NCBI GenBank assembly: GCA_964613055.1
Contig: CAZTGD010000005.1
Location: forward strand, 1-64,000
DNA length: 64,000 bases
Direction of reading: 5' to 3'
Source: JAXGMQ01 sp964613055
GTDB lineage: Bacteria > Caldisericota > Caldisericia > JAAYUI01
How positions within the stretch are numbered: position 1 is the first letter of the stretch; each line of letters begins with the position of its first letter. Below are positions 35,425 to 44,878 of the stretch, in pieces. The notes under the pieces are model-generated. The model saw only the letters and a program-made list of their open reading frames with translations, was not told the origin of the DNA and did not search any database. Both the position numbers and the translations under genes were made by a program.

Positions 35425-35527
35425 GCCCCCTTTGCAGTTTGTTTGATTTGGTGCTATTATATCTGACATGAGCTATTTGTTTCTGTATTTAATGGATATG
35501 CAGAGGACAGGGTATGGATGTAAATAA

Positions 35528-35794
35528 ATGAAACCGGGTGATCTGATAGAATTTATTAAGGAAAAGAGATTCACAACAATATCAGAAGCATCCGTTGTTT
35601 TGGGAGTAGAACCTGATTATATCAGAAAAATTATTGATAAACTGAGGATAAAGCGTCACCTGAGACGACTGGACATGTCAAGGGGGTCTGGTTGTGATTC
35701 GGGAGATTGTACAGGATGCAAGGGTTGTTCAACCGCTTTTGCAATACAAGAAGACGGAACGCCGATTGTTTATGTCCTTTCACCGTTTATTTGA
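35528..35794 (+). CDS. second FeoC-like winged-helix protein with cysteine cluster
   Basis: 88 residues. The winged-helix start (DLIEFIKEKRFTTISEASVVLGVEPDYIRKIIDKL) parallels the FeoC-like protein at 33975, and the tail has a denser cluster, G-C-D-S-G-D-C-T-G-C-K-G-C, able to hold an Fe-S cluster. It is separated from the feo operon by a terminator, so it may be independently expressed. The pairing suggests duplication. Its target is unknown. Confidence 0.7.
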   Translation: MKPGDLIEFIKEKRFTTISEASVVLGVEPDYIRKIIDKLRIKRHLRRLDMSRGSGCDSGDCTGCKGCSTAFAIQEDGTPIVYVLSPFI

Positions 35795-35863
35795 GACAAT
35801 TCTTGACAATTTCGTTCATTAAACCTGTTACGTTCTGAGTCAGTATATTGCAGTATAGGAAGG

Positions 35864-36400
35864 GTGTTTATGCGAAGTGGAGTGCTGTGTGTCGCTGTCA
35901 TCGCAATAGTGCTATTAACCACTTCAATTCCTTGTGTTGCGTTTGTTGATGCTGTCTCAGTTGGATTTACCATTGAATCGTATGTAATCGATGTCGAAGT
36001 AGATTACAAAACTTTTGATTTTGTAAGCACATGTAGCTTTGATGTTTCAAAAGATGTAGAAGAGGTGACCTGGATAATTGTATCTCGTAATCTAGAGGTA
36101 ACAAACGTAAAACTCGATGGTAACATTCCCGACTAGAAATATGCTGGTTTCGAAACTTACGAGGATTACAAGCGAGACCAGGAAATAGATGAAAGAATGA
36201 AACTGTTGGCCGCATGGTGGAAACATCGTGATAGAGTAAATTATAGACGAAGAAGGGCTGGGACAAACATGGGAGGAAATCACTTTATATACGAAGAAGG
36301 GTATGGACCAGGTGAACGTATTGGTGGGGTATGGGTACCATGGATTGTTGAAGTTGATCCAGATCCAATCCATCCACCGTTTGGGTTGGAAGAATGGTAA
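35864..36400 (+). pseudogene. secreted protein gene interrupted by an in-frame TAG
   Basis: AGGAAGG precedes ATG 35864. The frame encodes a signal peptide (MRSGVLCVAVIAIVLLTT...) and 90 residues, hits TAG at 36134-36136, then stays open in the same frame to 36400 with protein-like content (KYAGFETYEDYKRDQEIDERMKLLAAWWKHR ... PPFGLEEW). Apart from one codon this is a 178-residue protein. Most likely a nonsense mutation. Translation of the rear part from ATG 36197 is possible but unsupported. Not recognised. Confidence 0.55.
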
Positions 36401-36433
36401 ACCAGAGTGTATGATACTATAACGTTAACGGTA

Positions 36434-36478
36434 TATTCTGTGTTCTTTTGTGCGGTAAGTGCGAGAGGACACAGAATA
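36434..36478. terminator. hairpin downstream of the interrupted gene
   Basis: TATTCTGTGTTC (36434-36445) pairs with GGACACAGAATA (36467-36478), 11 of 12 positions plus a wobble, loop about 21 nt. Possible terminator. Confidence 0.4.
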
Positions 36479-36531
36479 CTTGAAACGTATAGGTGTGAAA
36501 CAAATGCAGGTTGTTACATGATGATACTTGT

Positions 36532-36563
36532 ATCACAGTACACAAATGCTTGTATACTGTGAT
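36532..36563. repeat. inverted repeat
   Basis: ATCACAGTACAC (36532-36543) and GTATACTGTGAT (36552-36563) are inverted with one mismatch and an 8-nt loop. This could be a terminator, or an operator for the small genes that follow. Confidence 0.4.
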
Positions 36564-36599
36564 CAACTTGCTATGATGTTTACCGTAAAGGAGTTGGAT

Positions 36600-36656
36600 A
36601 TGAAAGGGATATTGATGTTCGATCCTTGTTGCCAGGAAGGATGTGTATCAAGGTAA
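36600..36656 (+). CDS. possible 18-residue cysteine-rich microprotein or leader peptide
   Basis: AAAGGAG lies 6 nt before ATG 36600. The frame has 18 codons (MKGILMFDPCCQEGCVSR) and stops 37 nt before a lipoprotein gene. The ribosome-binding site is as good as those of the real genes around it. Three cysteines in so short a peptide could bind metal, or it could be a leader ORF. No other support. Confidence 0.3.
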   Translation: MKGILMFDPCCQEGCVSR

Positions 36657-36692
36657 TCCTGACACCGCATAGAATAAAGAAGGAGGAGTGCA

Positions 36693-37148
36693 ATGAACAG
36701 AATGGTGTTAATTTCAGTCATATTGGTGATTGTAGTAACTGTATTAGTGTTATTTTCATCATGTGGAACCAATAGTTTAGATAACGATGTAAAATCGGAA
36801 TTACATGAGTTTGCTGAGAAAAGGTTGAACCATTTATTATCAAATTATAGGACTGCAGGTTGGGAACTAGGTGAAGATATTACAAAAGAGATAGCAATCG
36901 ATGGTATGTGTAACATGATTAACAGTTTTTGTGATATCTTTGGATTGGATTCACATAAGAGTGGGTGTTACAAGCCAATATTTGATGATTGGATACAGTA
37001 CAAATTATATCAAACCAGTATATTGGATGATAGTAGTGGTAGTGATGACATAGGTTTAGAGAGACTTAGCAGTCTTCATCCTGAATGGTATGATAGCGAC
37101 AGTTGTAATGATTGGATCAGTTTATCAGGTTTGTTTCCTAATAAATGA
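36693..37148 (+). CDS. small lipoprotein, unknown function
   Basis: 151 residues with a lipoprotein signal peptide ending LFSSC (Cys24). The mature part is acidic and helical, with cysteines in MCNMINSFCDIFG and HKSGCYKP. AGGAGG precedes ATG 36693. The end overlaps the start of the Rhs remnant, so the natural C-terminus might have been changed by that junction. Not recognised. Confidence 0.65.
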   Translation: MNRMVLISVILVIVVTVLVLFSSCGTNSLDNDVKSELHEFAEKRLNHLLSNYRTAGWELGEDITKEIAIDGMCNMINSFCDIFGLDSHKSGCYKPIFDDWIQYKLYQTSILDDSSGSDDIGLERLSSLHPEWYDSDSCNDWISLSGLFPNK

Positions 37149-38115
37149 TTCCATGCAGACAAAATCTGATATATAGCATACATGACGCCAGAGGAAACAG
37201 GACAGACATAGACGTAGGAGGAACAGACAACACAGACCTCACCTTCAACCTTGCAGACCAGCTGACTAGAGTAGACTATGAAGACAACTCCTACAGGGTA
37301 TTCACCTATGATGATAATGGTAACTGTACAAAGGAAGAGTACTACTCAGGCACATACCTAGTATCCACTGTTGTTGTACCACAGCTATCCACACCCCCCT
37401 GTCAAGGGGGAATAAAGGGGGGTTTACACACTGGACAGGGGGGTTGCCAGACTGGACAGGGGGATTCAGATTCCTCACCCTCTTCAAACTTTCCTTCTGA
37501 AGACACACTCCATTCCACACCCCCCTGTCAAGGGGGGATGTCCTGCAACGCAGGACAGGGGGGTTTACTGAATGAACATGACTGGAACACCCTCTCAAGG
37601 GAAGAACAACAGACCCTCAAGAAGCAAATGCTTGAAGACAATGAGAGACTACAGGCAACAAGGGAACACTACCCCTACACCAAGGCACCACCCTCCCTTC
37701 TAAGGTCAAGGTATCTGTCACCCTACACCCCAGAGATAACCAGTGAGGATGTGTTTGAATTCAGAACCCTACAACTCACCAACCCAGAGCTAGCTGAGTA
37801 TATGAGGAACCTTATGTGGAACCCTCACACCCAAGCCCCCCTCTTCAAGGGGGGATACAGGGGGGTTTCAGACAGCCTTCAGATGGTAACAAACCTTTAT
37901 CTGTTAATGGTCAGTCATATACAGCAACAACACTCTCTGACACCTACTACTACCACTATGACATACATGGCAATGTCATCAAGGTAACAGACTCTTCTGC
38001 TACTACAAAGATATCCTATGAGTATGATGTACTGGGGGAGATATCATCTGTTACAAACCTACCAATCCGTTTACTTTGGGAGGTTCAACACAGGGTATTT
38101 ATGACATTAAGTTAG
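37145..38115 (+). pseudogene. Rhs/YD-repeat protein remnant, frameshifted and repeat-invaded
   Basis: The frame from 37145 starts with YD-repeat sequence (IHDARGNRTDIDVG, FNLADQLTRVDYED, VFTYDDNGNCTKEEYY). It then passes through C/G-run repeats read as PPCQGGIKGG-like segments and loses Rhs character near 37860. YD-repeat coding resumes in another frame (YYYHYDIHGNVIKVTDSS...ISYEYDVLGEI) to 38115. The switch lies in the G-run at 37849-37865, a natural slippage site. No N-terminal or toxin region is present, so this is a decaying fragment. Confidence 0.75.
37392..37865. repeat. C-run/G-run palindromic repeats inside the Rhs remnant
   Basis: Units of the type CCCCCCTGTCAAGGGGGG occur near 37394, 37520 and (CCCCCCTCTTCAAGGGGGG) 37836, with further G6 runs such as GGACAGGGGGG. 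They match the repeats at 351-473, so the family is dispersed. Confidence 0.75.
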
Positions 38116-39041
38116 GATTACACCCTTCCAGCTTTGCACATATATTTGCATCCAAGCAATTGCCCTCAGATGAGACAACCTTTACAAGAGGTGTGTTGCC
38201 AATGGCACTCGTTATACTCATAGCGAAGAAGACTAGCAAATATACTGACTGTGTCAATGGCTTATGATCCAGCCATAAGGTATAATCCAGCCATAGGGTA
38301 CAACCTAATCCCCAAAGACTGCCAATAGTCGGACATAAAGCAAACCATAGCCGAGAACATAAAAAGACACAGGACACAGCGAAGAAGACAAAGAATATAT
38401 CAGTCAAGACAAAGAATCATTGCATAGAAGATAGAGCTAAGACAAGAATACAGTTGAGCAGGGAACTGGTTAGGCAGTAGATAACACAATCAAGCACATA
38501 CCCGAACATATTATCGGCAAAATATCTGTTAAAGACACTCAATAATCATTGATACATGTTTACAAGTTAACCGACAATATGCAGGTGAATGTCAGAGTAA
38601 TACAGGTGTGCAAACAGATAGATGCGAATATCTTGAGATGTTAATTATATAATGTAATAGTCATATATATGTAATATTTAGCAGTCTGAAGGTGTGACTG
38701 ACAGCATATCCAGCTCTCAGTGTTATATCTACCTTATTCATAATGATTCCTAATAATATCATATTTCACTTAAAAGATTACCACTATCAGAGAGATTGTA
38801 TGGTCTATTCCATAAATGTTAACTATGTGCAATAGTAACAACATGAAGCACGTTCAAATTAACATATATAATGATCTTTTAGATATATTTGAGTTTTTAT
38901 AACTGATAAACATTGACAGTAACCAATGAATCTAATATTATTTGAGTGTGAGTTGCTTCGAAATTAGATTCAATTTACATACTACGCACAGATGCTTGAT
39001 GCAAATGGGTTACTACAACTTCAACTGCTTGGAGGATTCGA
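38116..39041. other. 926-bp gene-poor stretch with short repeats and a promoter
   Basis: No supported gene. It contains a tandem 18-bp duplication (38267-38284 and 38285-38302, starting ATCCAGCCATA, 15 of 18 identical) and several AGACAAAGAAT-like words around 38380-38415. Beyond about 38600 it is very A+T rich. A promoter for the 39042 gene lies at 38913-38941. Confidence 0.5.
38913..38941 (+). promoter_or_regulatory. promoter of the secreted-protein operon
   Basis: A perfect TTGACA (38913-38918), 17-nt spacer and TATTAT (38936-38941), about 95 nt before ATG 39042. It may drive 39042 through 50578, whose genes are closely spaced. Confidence 0.7.
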
Positions 39042-41981
39042 ATGACAAATCAATCAAAAACATATAAGCTGTGTTTCACTACCATTCTAGTTTTATCATT
39101 AGCATTAACAATGATTTCAATATCCATAGTAAACGCAAAATGCCCTTGTGATAAAACTGATGAAAGATATTCGATGAATTCGACCAGTATCGTAGAACCT
39201 CAAACACCTGTATGCTGGCATTGGAATTGTGAAGATATCTTCCCTGAAGCGAACCCATCTAACCTTGAAATGTTTTCTGTTATGGCTCCATTCTCGCTTA
39301 GAATTGGGATAAAAGAACCTGGAGATACAGATCGCGATGTAGTATGGTATGCATGTGACGACCCCAATGCAGTTTTCACCCCTTACGATGACTACGAACT
39401 ACTGCTAAAAGTACAAACAGAATTCCCTCAATCATTTCTAGAAACAAGATTTGGAGTAAGCAGTCCTGATGCATGTGGAACAGAATTCCTTTCTTGGTTA
39501 CAGGGTGGTCAAGAACACCAGAATGCTAAAATCATAGTTAATGAAGACGGATGGGTAAAAGAAAACATTATATGGCAGAACTTTGTCAACTACATGGCTG
39601 AAAACTTTGACAACAACCAGTTGATCGTACCATCGAGTGCAAATATCGCCGTTATCTATGAAATATGGGATAAATCAAATATGAAAGAAGATGAAAGTCC
39701 ACCTGGCAACGCAGGATGTCAACTTGAAGGCGATCACGATGATGGTTTATTGTTTCGATACACTGGTGGAGAATTTATATCCTTAAATCATGCTCTTGAA
39801 GGTTGGGATGCTGGAGCGCCAGACCTGACAAAACTCACTGGGAATTGTTACATCAGAGCAAAATTCTGCTACACATACTACATGCTAGATTATGACAGCG
39901 GCGGAAGCATCGTTTCAAATACATTCTGTGGTCCCTGGGTCGATTGCTGTGATGGGTGCCCTGCTGATGATGGACAGACAACATACCAAACACAAGCTAT
40001 TAACTATACACGCACAGAAGATGCCTGTGCAGTAATTCTTCAGCGACCAACAGTACCTGCTCGAATACGATTAAGCAACTATGGTGATAAACATTGTATA
40101 AAAGATAATCAACTAGATTACTGCTGGCCTGACCCAGATACTTGGAAAAATGATGGTAGAATAGATGTAAATCCAATGCTACTGAAAACTAGATATTACA
40201 TACCACCAATTTCAAATGTTCTTGCTCCATATGATTTAGGGTTAGAAGATCCTGTCTTAAAACCTTGTGAACCTGGTGATTCTGATGTTTTTTACTCAAA
40301 ATGTTCAGGTATGAGTAAAAGTGAATGGATGAGGGAATATAGTTTCGAAGATCCTCCACCTCCCCTTCCTGAAATGACAGGACTAGGTGGAGGTTGTGTA
40401 TATATTGAAGCGCAAGCATTCTTTGACAATTTTTGTACTCTTGGTTACAACCCCGGTTATTACGGTCGTTTAAGTTCAGTAGCAGAAAAAGAACTTATTA
40501 ACGATCGAATAATTGGTGGAGTAAATTGCGGTGCTGCGTTGATTACTCGTAATGGTGTTACTGCTTATTTTATGGTTGGGATGGAACATGCTATTGTCGA
40601 AATTCCTCAGTACGAAATACCAATAAAAAAAATGAGGATAAAAGAGAATCAATATAATAAAATTGAGTATTATAACACCCTCACATTCCCAAGAATACAG
40701 TATTACAAAAAAGGTGCAAGTAGTTGGGAAAATGAAAAATATCCAGGATTTGTCGCAAAAATATGTTATTGGAAACTTGAAGGAACACCGTTTTTAAGAC
40801 ATGATGTTGAAGATGGTGGAGGTTTTAAACTTTGTATTCCTGTACGAGATGCGGCTTTAATATTTGGCTCAACATATGCGTATAATACATGGGATAAAAT
40901 GTTCAACGGTTATGAAATAGATTCAAATGATTGCTGGGAAGATGTTGATGGTAGTATAGCCAATCCAAATGGACCACTTTGTCATAATGATTTCTCACGT
41001 TTTGCTCGTGTAGGTGTAATTATTTATGATCAGCGTGTTAATGATAATGGAAAAAGCGGAGAAAATAAAAATGATCCTTTCCTTAGTTTTACAACAGACA
41101 TTGACCCAACGAGGATGAATTTATTATCTCTCAGAAGCAATAAAGTTTCTTTTCAACATACTAATTCACAGGGTGAAAGTAAAACGTATGCGAATATGTC
41201 GTATTTATGGATTAATGAGATCTACTCAGCATCTGCGTTTCCATGTAAGAATAGTAATATGGGCGATGATAATCGGTACACATCAGCAATTGATTTAGAG
41301 AATAATACTCCTATTGGATATGATGGAAGACCAATATTGATCAGGGTAGGCCCGTGTGGAGGTTTACCCAGAACACTACAATATATTCATGAATTATGGG
41401 GGAAATTAGGAATCAGCAACACAACTCGTATGACTCAGCTTAGAACCCCAAACCTTAATTATTATATCTCGCCTAGTACTCCTTATTCAACACATCTATA
41501 CGGTGGAGCTCTGGATCTCTCATTTAAAGCAACTCGTTTAAAAACTGACGCGATATATTATCCAACAAAAGCTATGCATGCATTGATGGTCGACAGTATA
41601 CCAGAAGCAGTCGACTTCCACAGTGTAACAATTGAAGAAAATGTTTATTTCGTGCCATATGACAAAAGAGGTAATGGATTTGATGGGTTAAGTTTATACG
41701 GTTTGTTTATGCACGAACCATCTACACATGAGTGGTATCAAGGTAACAGACATCCATATTATAGGGCTTGTGAAGAAAACGATGATGGTTTCAATTCTTG
41801 TGTTATAAATAAAAATACTGGTTTTTATCATGATGTTCCTACAAGTCGAACCGTTATGGATTTCCCTGGTGATGTTTATCAACTTGAAAGAATGCCTGTT
41901 TTCCCCCCATATACAACTGACCCTGGTCAATGGATCCATATGGATGTAGGAGAAAACAGTACAAATACAACAAGACAGTAG
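39042..41981 (+). CDS. large secreted protein with C-terminal M15-like zinc-peptidase motifs
   Basis: 979 residues with a signal peptide (hydrophobic 14-32, cleavage near VNA). Cysteine-rich and aromatic through the first ~800 residues with no family recognised. The C-terminal region has THLYGGALDLSF, which fits the S-x-H-x-x-G-x-A-x-D zinc motif of M15/VanY-type peptidases (His818, Asp825), and WIHMDVG near the end (His966, Asp968), matching their third-ligand motif. This suggests a peptidoglycan- or peptide-cleaving domain. It is an inference from motifs. GGAGG lies 6 nt before ATG. Confidence 0.7.
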   Translation: MTNQSKTYKLCFTTILVLSLALTMISISIVNAKCPCDKTDERYSMNSTSIVEPQTPVCWHWNCEDIFPEANPSNLEMFSVMAPFSLRIGIKEPGDTDRDVVWYACDDPNAVFTPYDDYELLLKVQTEFPQSFLETRFGVSSPDACGTEFLSWLQGGQEHQNAKIIVNEDGWVKENIIWQNFVNYMAENFDNNQLIVPSSANIAVIYEIWDKSNMKEDESPPGNAGCQLEGDHDDGLLFRYTGGEFISLNHALEGWDAGAPDLTKLTGNCYIRAKFCYTYYMLDYDSGGSIVSNTFCGPWVDCCDGCPADDGQTTYQTQAINYTRTEDACAVILQRPTVPARIRLSNYGDKHCIKDNQLDYCWPDPDTWKNDGRIDVNPMLLKTRYYIPPISNVLAPYDLGLEDPVLKPCEPGDSDVFYSKCSGMSKSEWMREYSFEDPPPPLPEMTGLGGGCVYIEAQAFFDNFCTLGYNPGYYGRLSSVAEKELINDRIIGGVNCGAALITRNGVTAYFMVGMEHAIVEIPQYEIPIKKMRIKENQYNKIEYYNTLTFPRIQYYKKGASSWENEKYPGFVAKICYWKLEGTPFLRHDVEDGGGFKLCIPVRDAALIFGSTYAYNTWDKMFNGYEIDSNDCWEDVDGSIANPNGPLCHNDFSRFARVGVIIYDQRVNDNGKSGENKNDPFLSFTTDIDPTRMNLLSLRSNKVSFQHTNSQGESKTYANMSYLWINEIYSASAFPCKNSNMGDDNRYTSAIDLENNTPIGYDGRPILIRVGPCGGLPRTLQYIHELWGKLGISNTTRMTQLRTPNLNYYISPSTPYSTHLYGGALDLSFKATRLKTDAIYYPTKAMHALMVDSIPEAVDFHSVTIEENVYFVPYDKRGNGFDGLSLYGLFMHEPSTHEWYQGNRHPYYRACEENDDGFNSCVINKNTGFYHDVPTSRTVMDFPGDVYQLERMPVFPPYTTDPGQWIHMDVGENSTNTTRQ

Positions 41982-42002
41982 TTTGTAAATAAAGGAGTCT
42001 TA

Positions 42003-43985
42003 ATGAAAATATACAGCCTATATAATCTTTTAATTACTATAGTAATAATCTCAATTGTCGTAATTGGGTGTGCTTCTGTAGACAGTGACATTTCGTCAGA
42101 CACACAGAATCAAGGTAAACAGAATATTGAAAGAAGTATCACCCAAGAAAATAACTCAAGTAGGGAAGCGTCTATAAGTGGTGATACTAACGGCATTACT
42201 ATCACCCTTTCAGAAAGGTACATGTACTCTGGTACAGATGTTCATGTGTCAGTGGAAAGTGAGGATGAGATTGAGAGTGTTTATTATTACCCAGTCTTTT
42301 CAGACACATCTGTCGAGAAGCCATATTATGCCAGGTACTGGGATAGAGATCGTTCGATAAACATACTAACACCTGATAAAGACAAACACACCATTAACTT
42401 TACAATACCTGCAGACAGTCTGTACGCTCAAAGCTATGATTTACCTATTGCAGTAAAGCTTGCTGGGCAAGAGAAAACAAGGGGTGTCGTAGCAAGATTT
42501 GATGTCTTAGAAGAGCCAAAGGTTTTACTGGACTACGACAGACACAACTGGGAAAGTGAACAGACCATACGCGTAACCCCAAAACCAGATGTGATAGAAA
42601 GTGTTGTATATGTTGACCCACAGGGTAACAAGCAATCCCTTGAACTTCAAAGATCATCTCAAGGTGCTATGTTTAAGCTGAACACACAACTTCCCCCACC
42701 TGATATGAATGGAGCACTCATACTAACAAGTACTTTTGGTCTAACAAGCACCATTGATCTAAGCACATATGAAGACGATGGACAACGTATCTATTTTTGT
42801 GGAAAGAAAACACAAAAGGTTAATGGTAAAACATCTGTTATAGGGTACTTCATCTATTCAAACAGTCTGGATTGCAACGACCCAAGGGTAGAATTCGAGA
42901 TTCCCGCATTTGAGTTTGAAGATGAGTATTTTTCGAGCCTGGTTGATGATAGTGGAATTACGAAACACGAGGTACACCCAGGAATACTTCACTTACATGC
43001 TATCTCTCCTGATAAAAGATACTATGTATTCGCTTGTTCATACGAAAAACCTGTAATTGGAGATAAACACTTTGAAGGTAGAACAATAAAAAATATCTCT
43101 ATCTCATTCTCTATTGTATACGATAATCAAACCAAGAACTATAAACATTTCAATAGTGGCTACTACTACACAATGAATCCCAGACAAAAAGAAGGCTCAC
43201 TGAATTGGGATGATTTTAAACGTACAAGACCACTCTACTGGAAATCAGACACAGAGCTTATAATGCTTAAGACAATACCAGAAGACAGGTTCTGGTCTCA
43301 ATATGAAGCTGAGAATGACCCCAGGATTAAACACAGATGGAGCTTATCCCCTCCAGATCCAGAGACTGTAATAATCTGTTTTAATGTCGAAGACCTTTCT
43401 ACCGAAGTGCTTGAAGATCACTATGCTGTGAGACCGAGAGTTCAGGTAACAGATCACGTAACAGGAATAACAAGTTGGTATGGACCTTATGATGATTTTC
43501 GAAGTGAAATTGGTTATGTGGGATGGAATAATGTCTATTCATATGCCATAAGCGATAAAACTGGCAAACATATATGGACAGCTGAAGATTTATGTGAAAA
43601 GTTGGGGATATCAATTGAAAATGCCTTAAAGAGTAATGTAGTTGGTTACCTTGGAGCGACCATTTACCAGAATAAACCGAGAGCAATCATAAAGACTTCT
43701 AACTCTGCTTGTGAATACATATACTACCTTTTCCATCCAATCACTGGAGATGTTGAAATAATAAGGAAAGAGAAACCTCACTTTGATGACAGAGATCCAG
43801 AATATCTTACAGGAGAGGTAAAAGCACTTAGATCATGCTCTGCCAATCCAGAGACACCACCACTGATTATCATTGAAAACCATCTATACAAACTGGGTGA
43901 AGACGGGTCGATTACTCTATACTCTGGTAACTCAATTCTACCAGAGGATGTAAATGAATGTCGCAGTGGTTATTTCATTAGATAA
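42003..43985 (+). CDS. 660-residue lipoprotein, unknown function
   Basis: The signal peptide ends in a lipobox VIGC (Cys24), followed by a Ser/Asn-rich linker (about 25-60), an Ig-like start (GITITLSERYMYSGTDVHVSVESEDEIESVYYYPVF) and then a repeated strand pattern that may be a beta-propeller (IYFCGKKTQKVNGKT, LHLHAISPDKRYYVFACSY, RPLYWKSDTELIML). AAAGGAG lies 5 nt before ATG. It follows the M15-like protein by 21 nt, so the two share a transcript. Not recognised. Confidence 0.7.
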   Translation: MKIYSLYNLLITIVIISIVVIGCASVDSDISSDTQNQGKQNIERSITQENNSSREASISGDTNGITITLSERYMYSGTDVHVSVESEDEIESVYYYPVFSDTSVEKPYYARYWDRDRSINILTPDKDKHTINFTIPADSLYAQSYDLPIAVKLAGQEKTRGVVARFDVLEEPKVLLDYDRHNWESEQTIRVTPKPDVIESVVYVDPQGNKQSLELQRSSQGAMFKLNTQLPPPDMNGALILTSTFGLTSTIDLSTYEDDGQRIYFCGKKTQKVNGKTSVIGYFIYSNSLDCNDPRVEFEIPAFEFEDEYFSSLVDDSGITKHEVHPGILHLHAISPDKRYYVFACSYEKPVIGDKHFEGRTIKNISISFSIVYDNQTKNYKHFNSGYYYTMNPRQKEGSLNWDDFKRTRPLYWKSDTELIMLKTIPEDRFWSQYEAENDPRIKHRWSLSPPDPETVIICFNVEDLSTEVLEDHYAVRPRVQVTDHVTGITSWYGPYDDFRSEIGYVGWNNVYSYAISDKTGKHIWTAEDLCEKLGISIENALKSNVVGYLGATIYQNKPRAIIKTSNSACEYIYYLFHPITGDVEIIRKEKPHFDDRDPEYLTGEVKALRSCSANPETPPLIIIENHLYKLGEDGSITLYSGNSILPEDVNECRSGYFIR

Positions 43986-44015
43986 GACTAGTTGGTTTTG
44001 AGAGGAGAATAGAGA

Positions 44016-44828
44016 GTGGATAACAGTTTTATAAAATTCCTTGTCTTGGCTGTGTTAGTAGCGTCACTTGGATTATTCAATGGATGTGACAATGGCAACC
44101 AGGTCGATGATGAAACGCCAGATAAACAAATTCTAGAATACTCTGAAAATGTCGATGGATTTATAGATATCAACATTTTTTCAGATGATCCGTCTTTTGA
44201 AGGCAACGGAAAGATCCCAAAGAACCAAGAAGTTTGGTACCATATCGATAGTGAAATAGCAGGTTGGGGCGATCCAATATCACTTGCCATCGACCTTCTT
44301 GATTTCATAAAAGAAAGGGACATCGATGGATTTTTAAGCTGTATCAATCCTGATACATTACAAAGTGAAACACTTTCAACGGGGTCTTCTCTAGAGTACT
44401 ACGCGAAATATACTAAACCAGATGAGTTTCGACTCGATAAAATAGCAATCATAAAATCACTCTACTATGATGAGTTTGGTAATGAGATTACTAAGAATGA
44501 ATACTGGCAGATCAGGGCTGACATGATCAGTGAAATAACAAAAAATCATGAGGATTATTATGAATTATCATCTGAAGAATTAACAGATGAAGATGCAATT
44601 GATTATATGACAATGTTAGATGAGATAAACGCAGAAGCCAGAGAAGAAGTGAATCAACGCATGCCACCGGTAAAAGAAGTTTATGAGGACAGATACTTTG
44701 TGTATTTATTTGTTACAATAAACGAATATGAGTATTCTTATTTGACAATAGAGATAATTAAAACCAAAGAGGGTTATTTTGTGAATAAATACTATCTTTC
44801 CGAGGAGTATACCGGTGGTGATGTATAG
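44016..44828 (+). CDS. 270-residue lipoprotein, unknown function
   Basis: GTG start with GAGAGGAG upstream. Signal peptide with lipobox FNGC (Cys25). The mature protein is strongly acidic, includes IPKNQEVWYHIDSE and DLLDFIKERDIDGFLSCINPDT, and later a long E/D-rich helix. The DFIKERDIDGFLSCI segment looks like the helical start of NTF2-like accessory lipoproteins, but this is weak. It lies between two other lipoprotein genes in one direction. Confidence 0.65.
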   Translation: MDNSFIKFLVLAVLVASLGLFNGCDNGNQVDDETPDKQILEYSENVDGFIDINIFSDDPSFEGNGKIPKNQEVWYHIDSEIAGWGDPISLAIDLLDFIKERDIDGFLSCINPDTLQSETLSTGSSLEYYAKYTKPDEFRLDKIAIIKSLYYDEFGNEITKNEYWQIRADMISEITKNHEDYYELSSEELTDEDAIDYMTMLDEINAEAREEVNQRMPPVKEVYEDRYFVYLFVTINEYEYSYLTIEIIKTKEGYFVNKYYLSEEYTGGDV

Positions 44829-44878
44829 GTTGTTCATTGATATAATACATGTTCAGTATTAAGAAATGAGGATTAAAT

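Noticed and set aside
36134..36136. Pyrrolysine at the in-frame TAG
   Set aside because: TAG is an ordinary stop for the binding protein at 26491 and for the genes ending at 59895 and 62413, and no pylT-like tRNA was seen. A nonsense mutation is simpler.
37145..37987. An intact Rhs gene
   Set aside because: The frame is lost within the repeats, resumes in another frame and has neither an Rhs N-terminus nor a toxin end.
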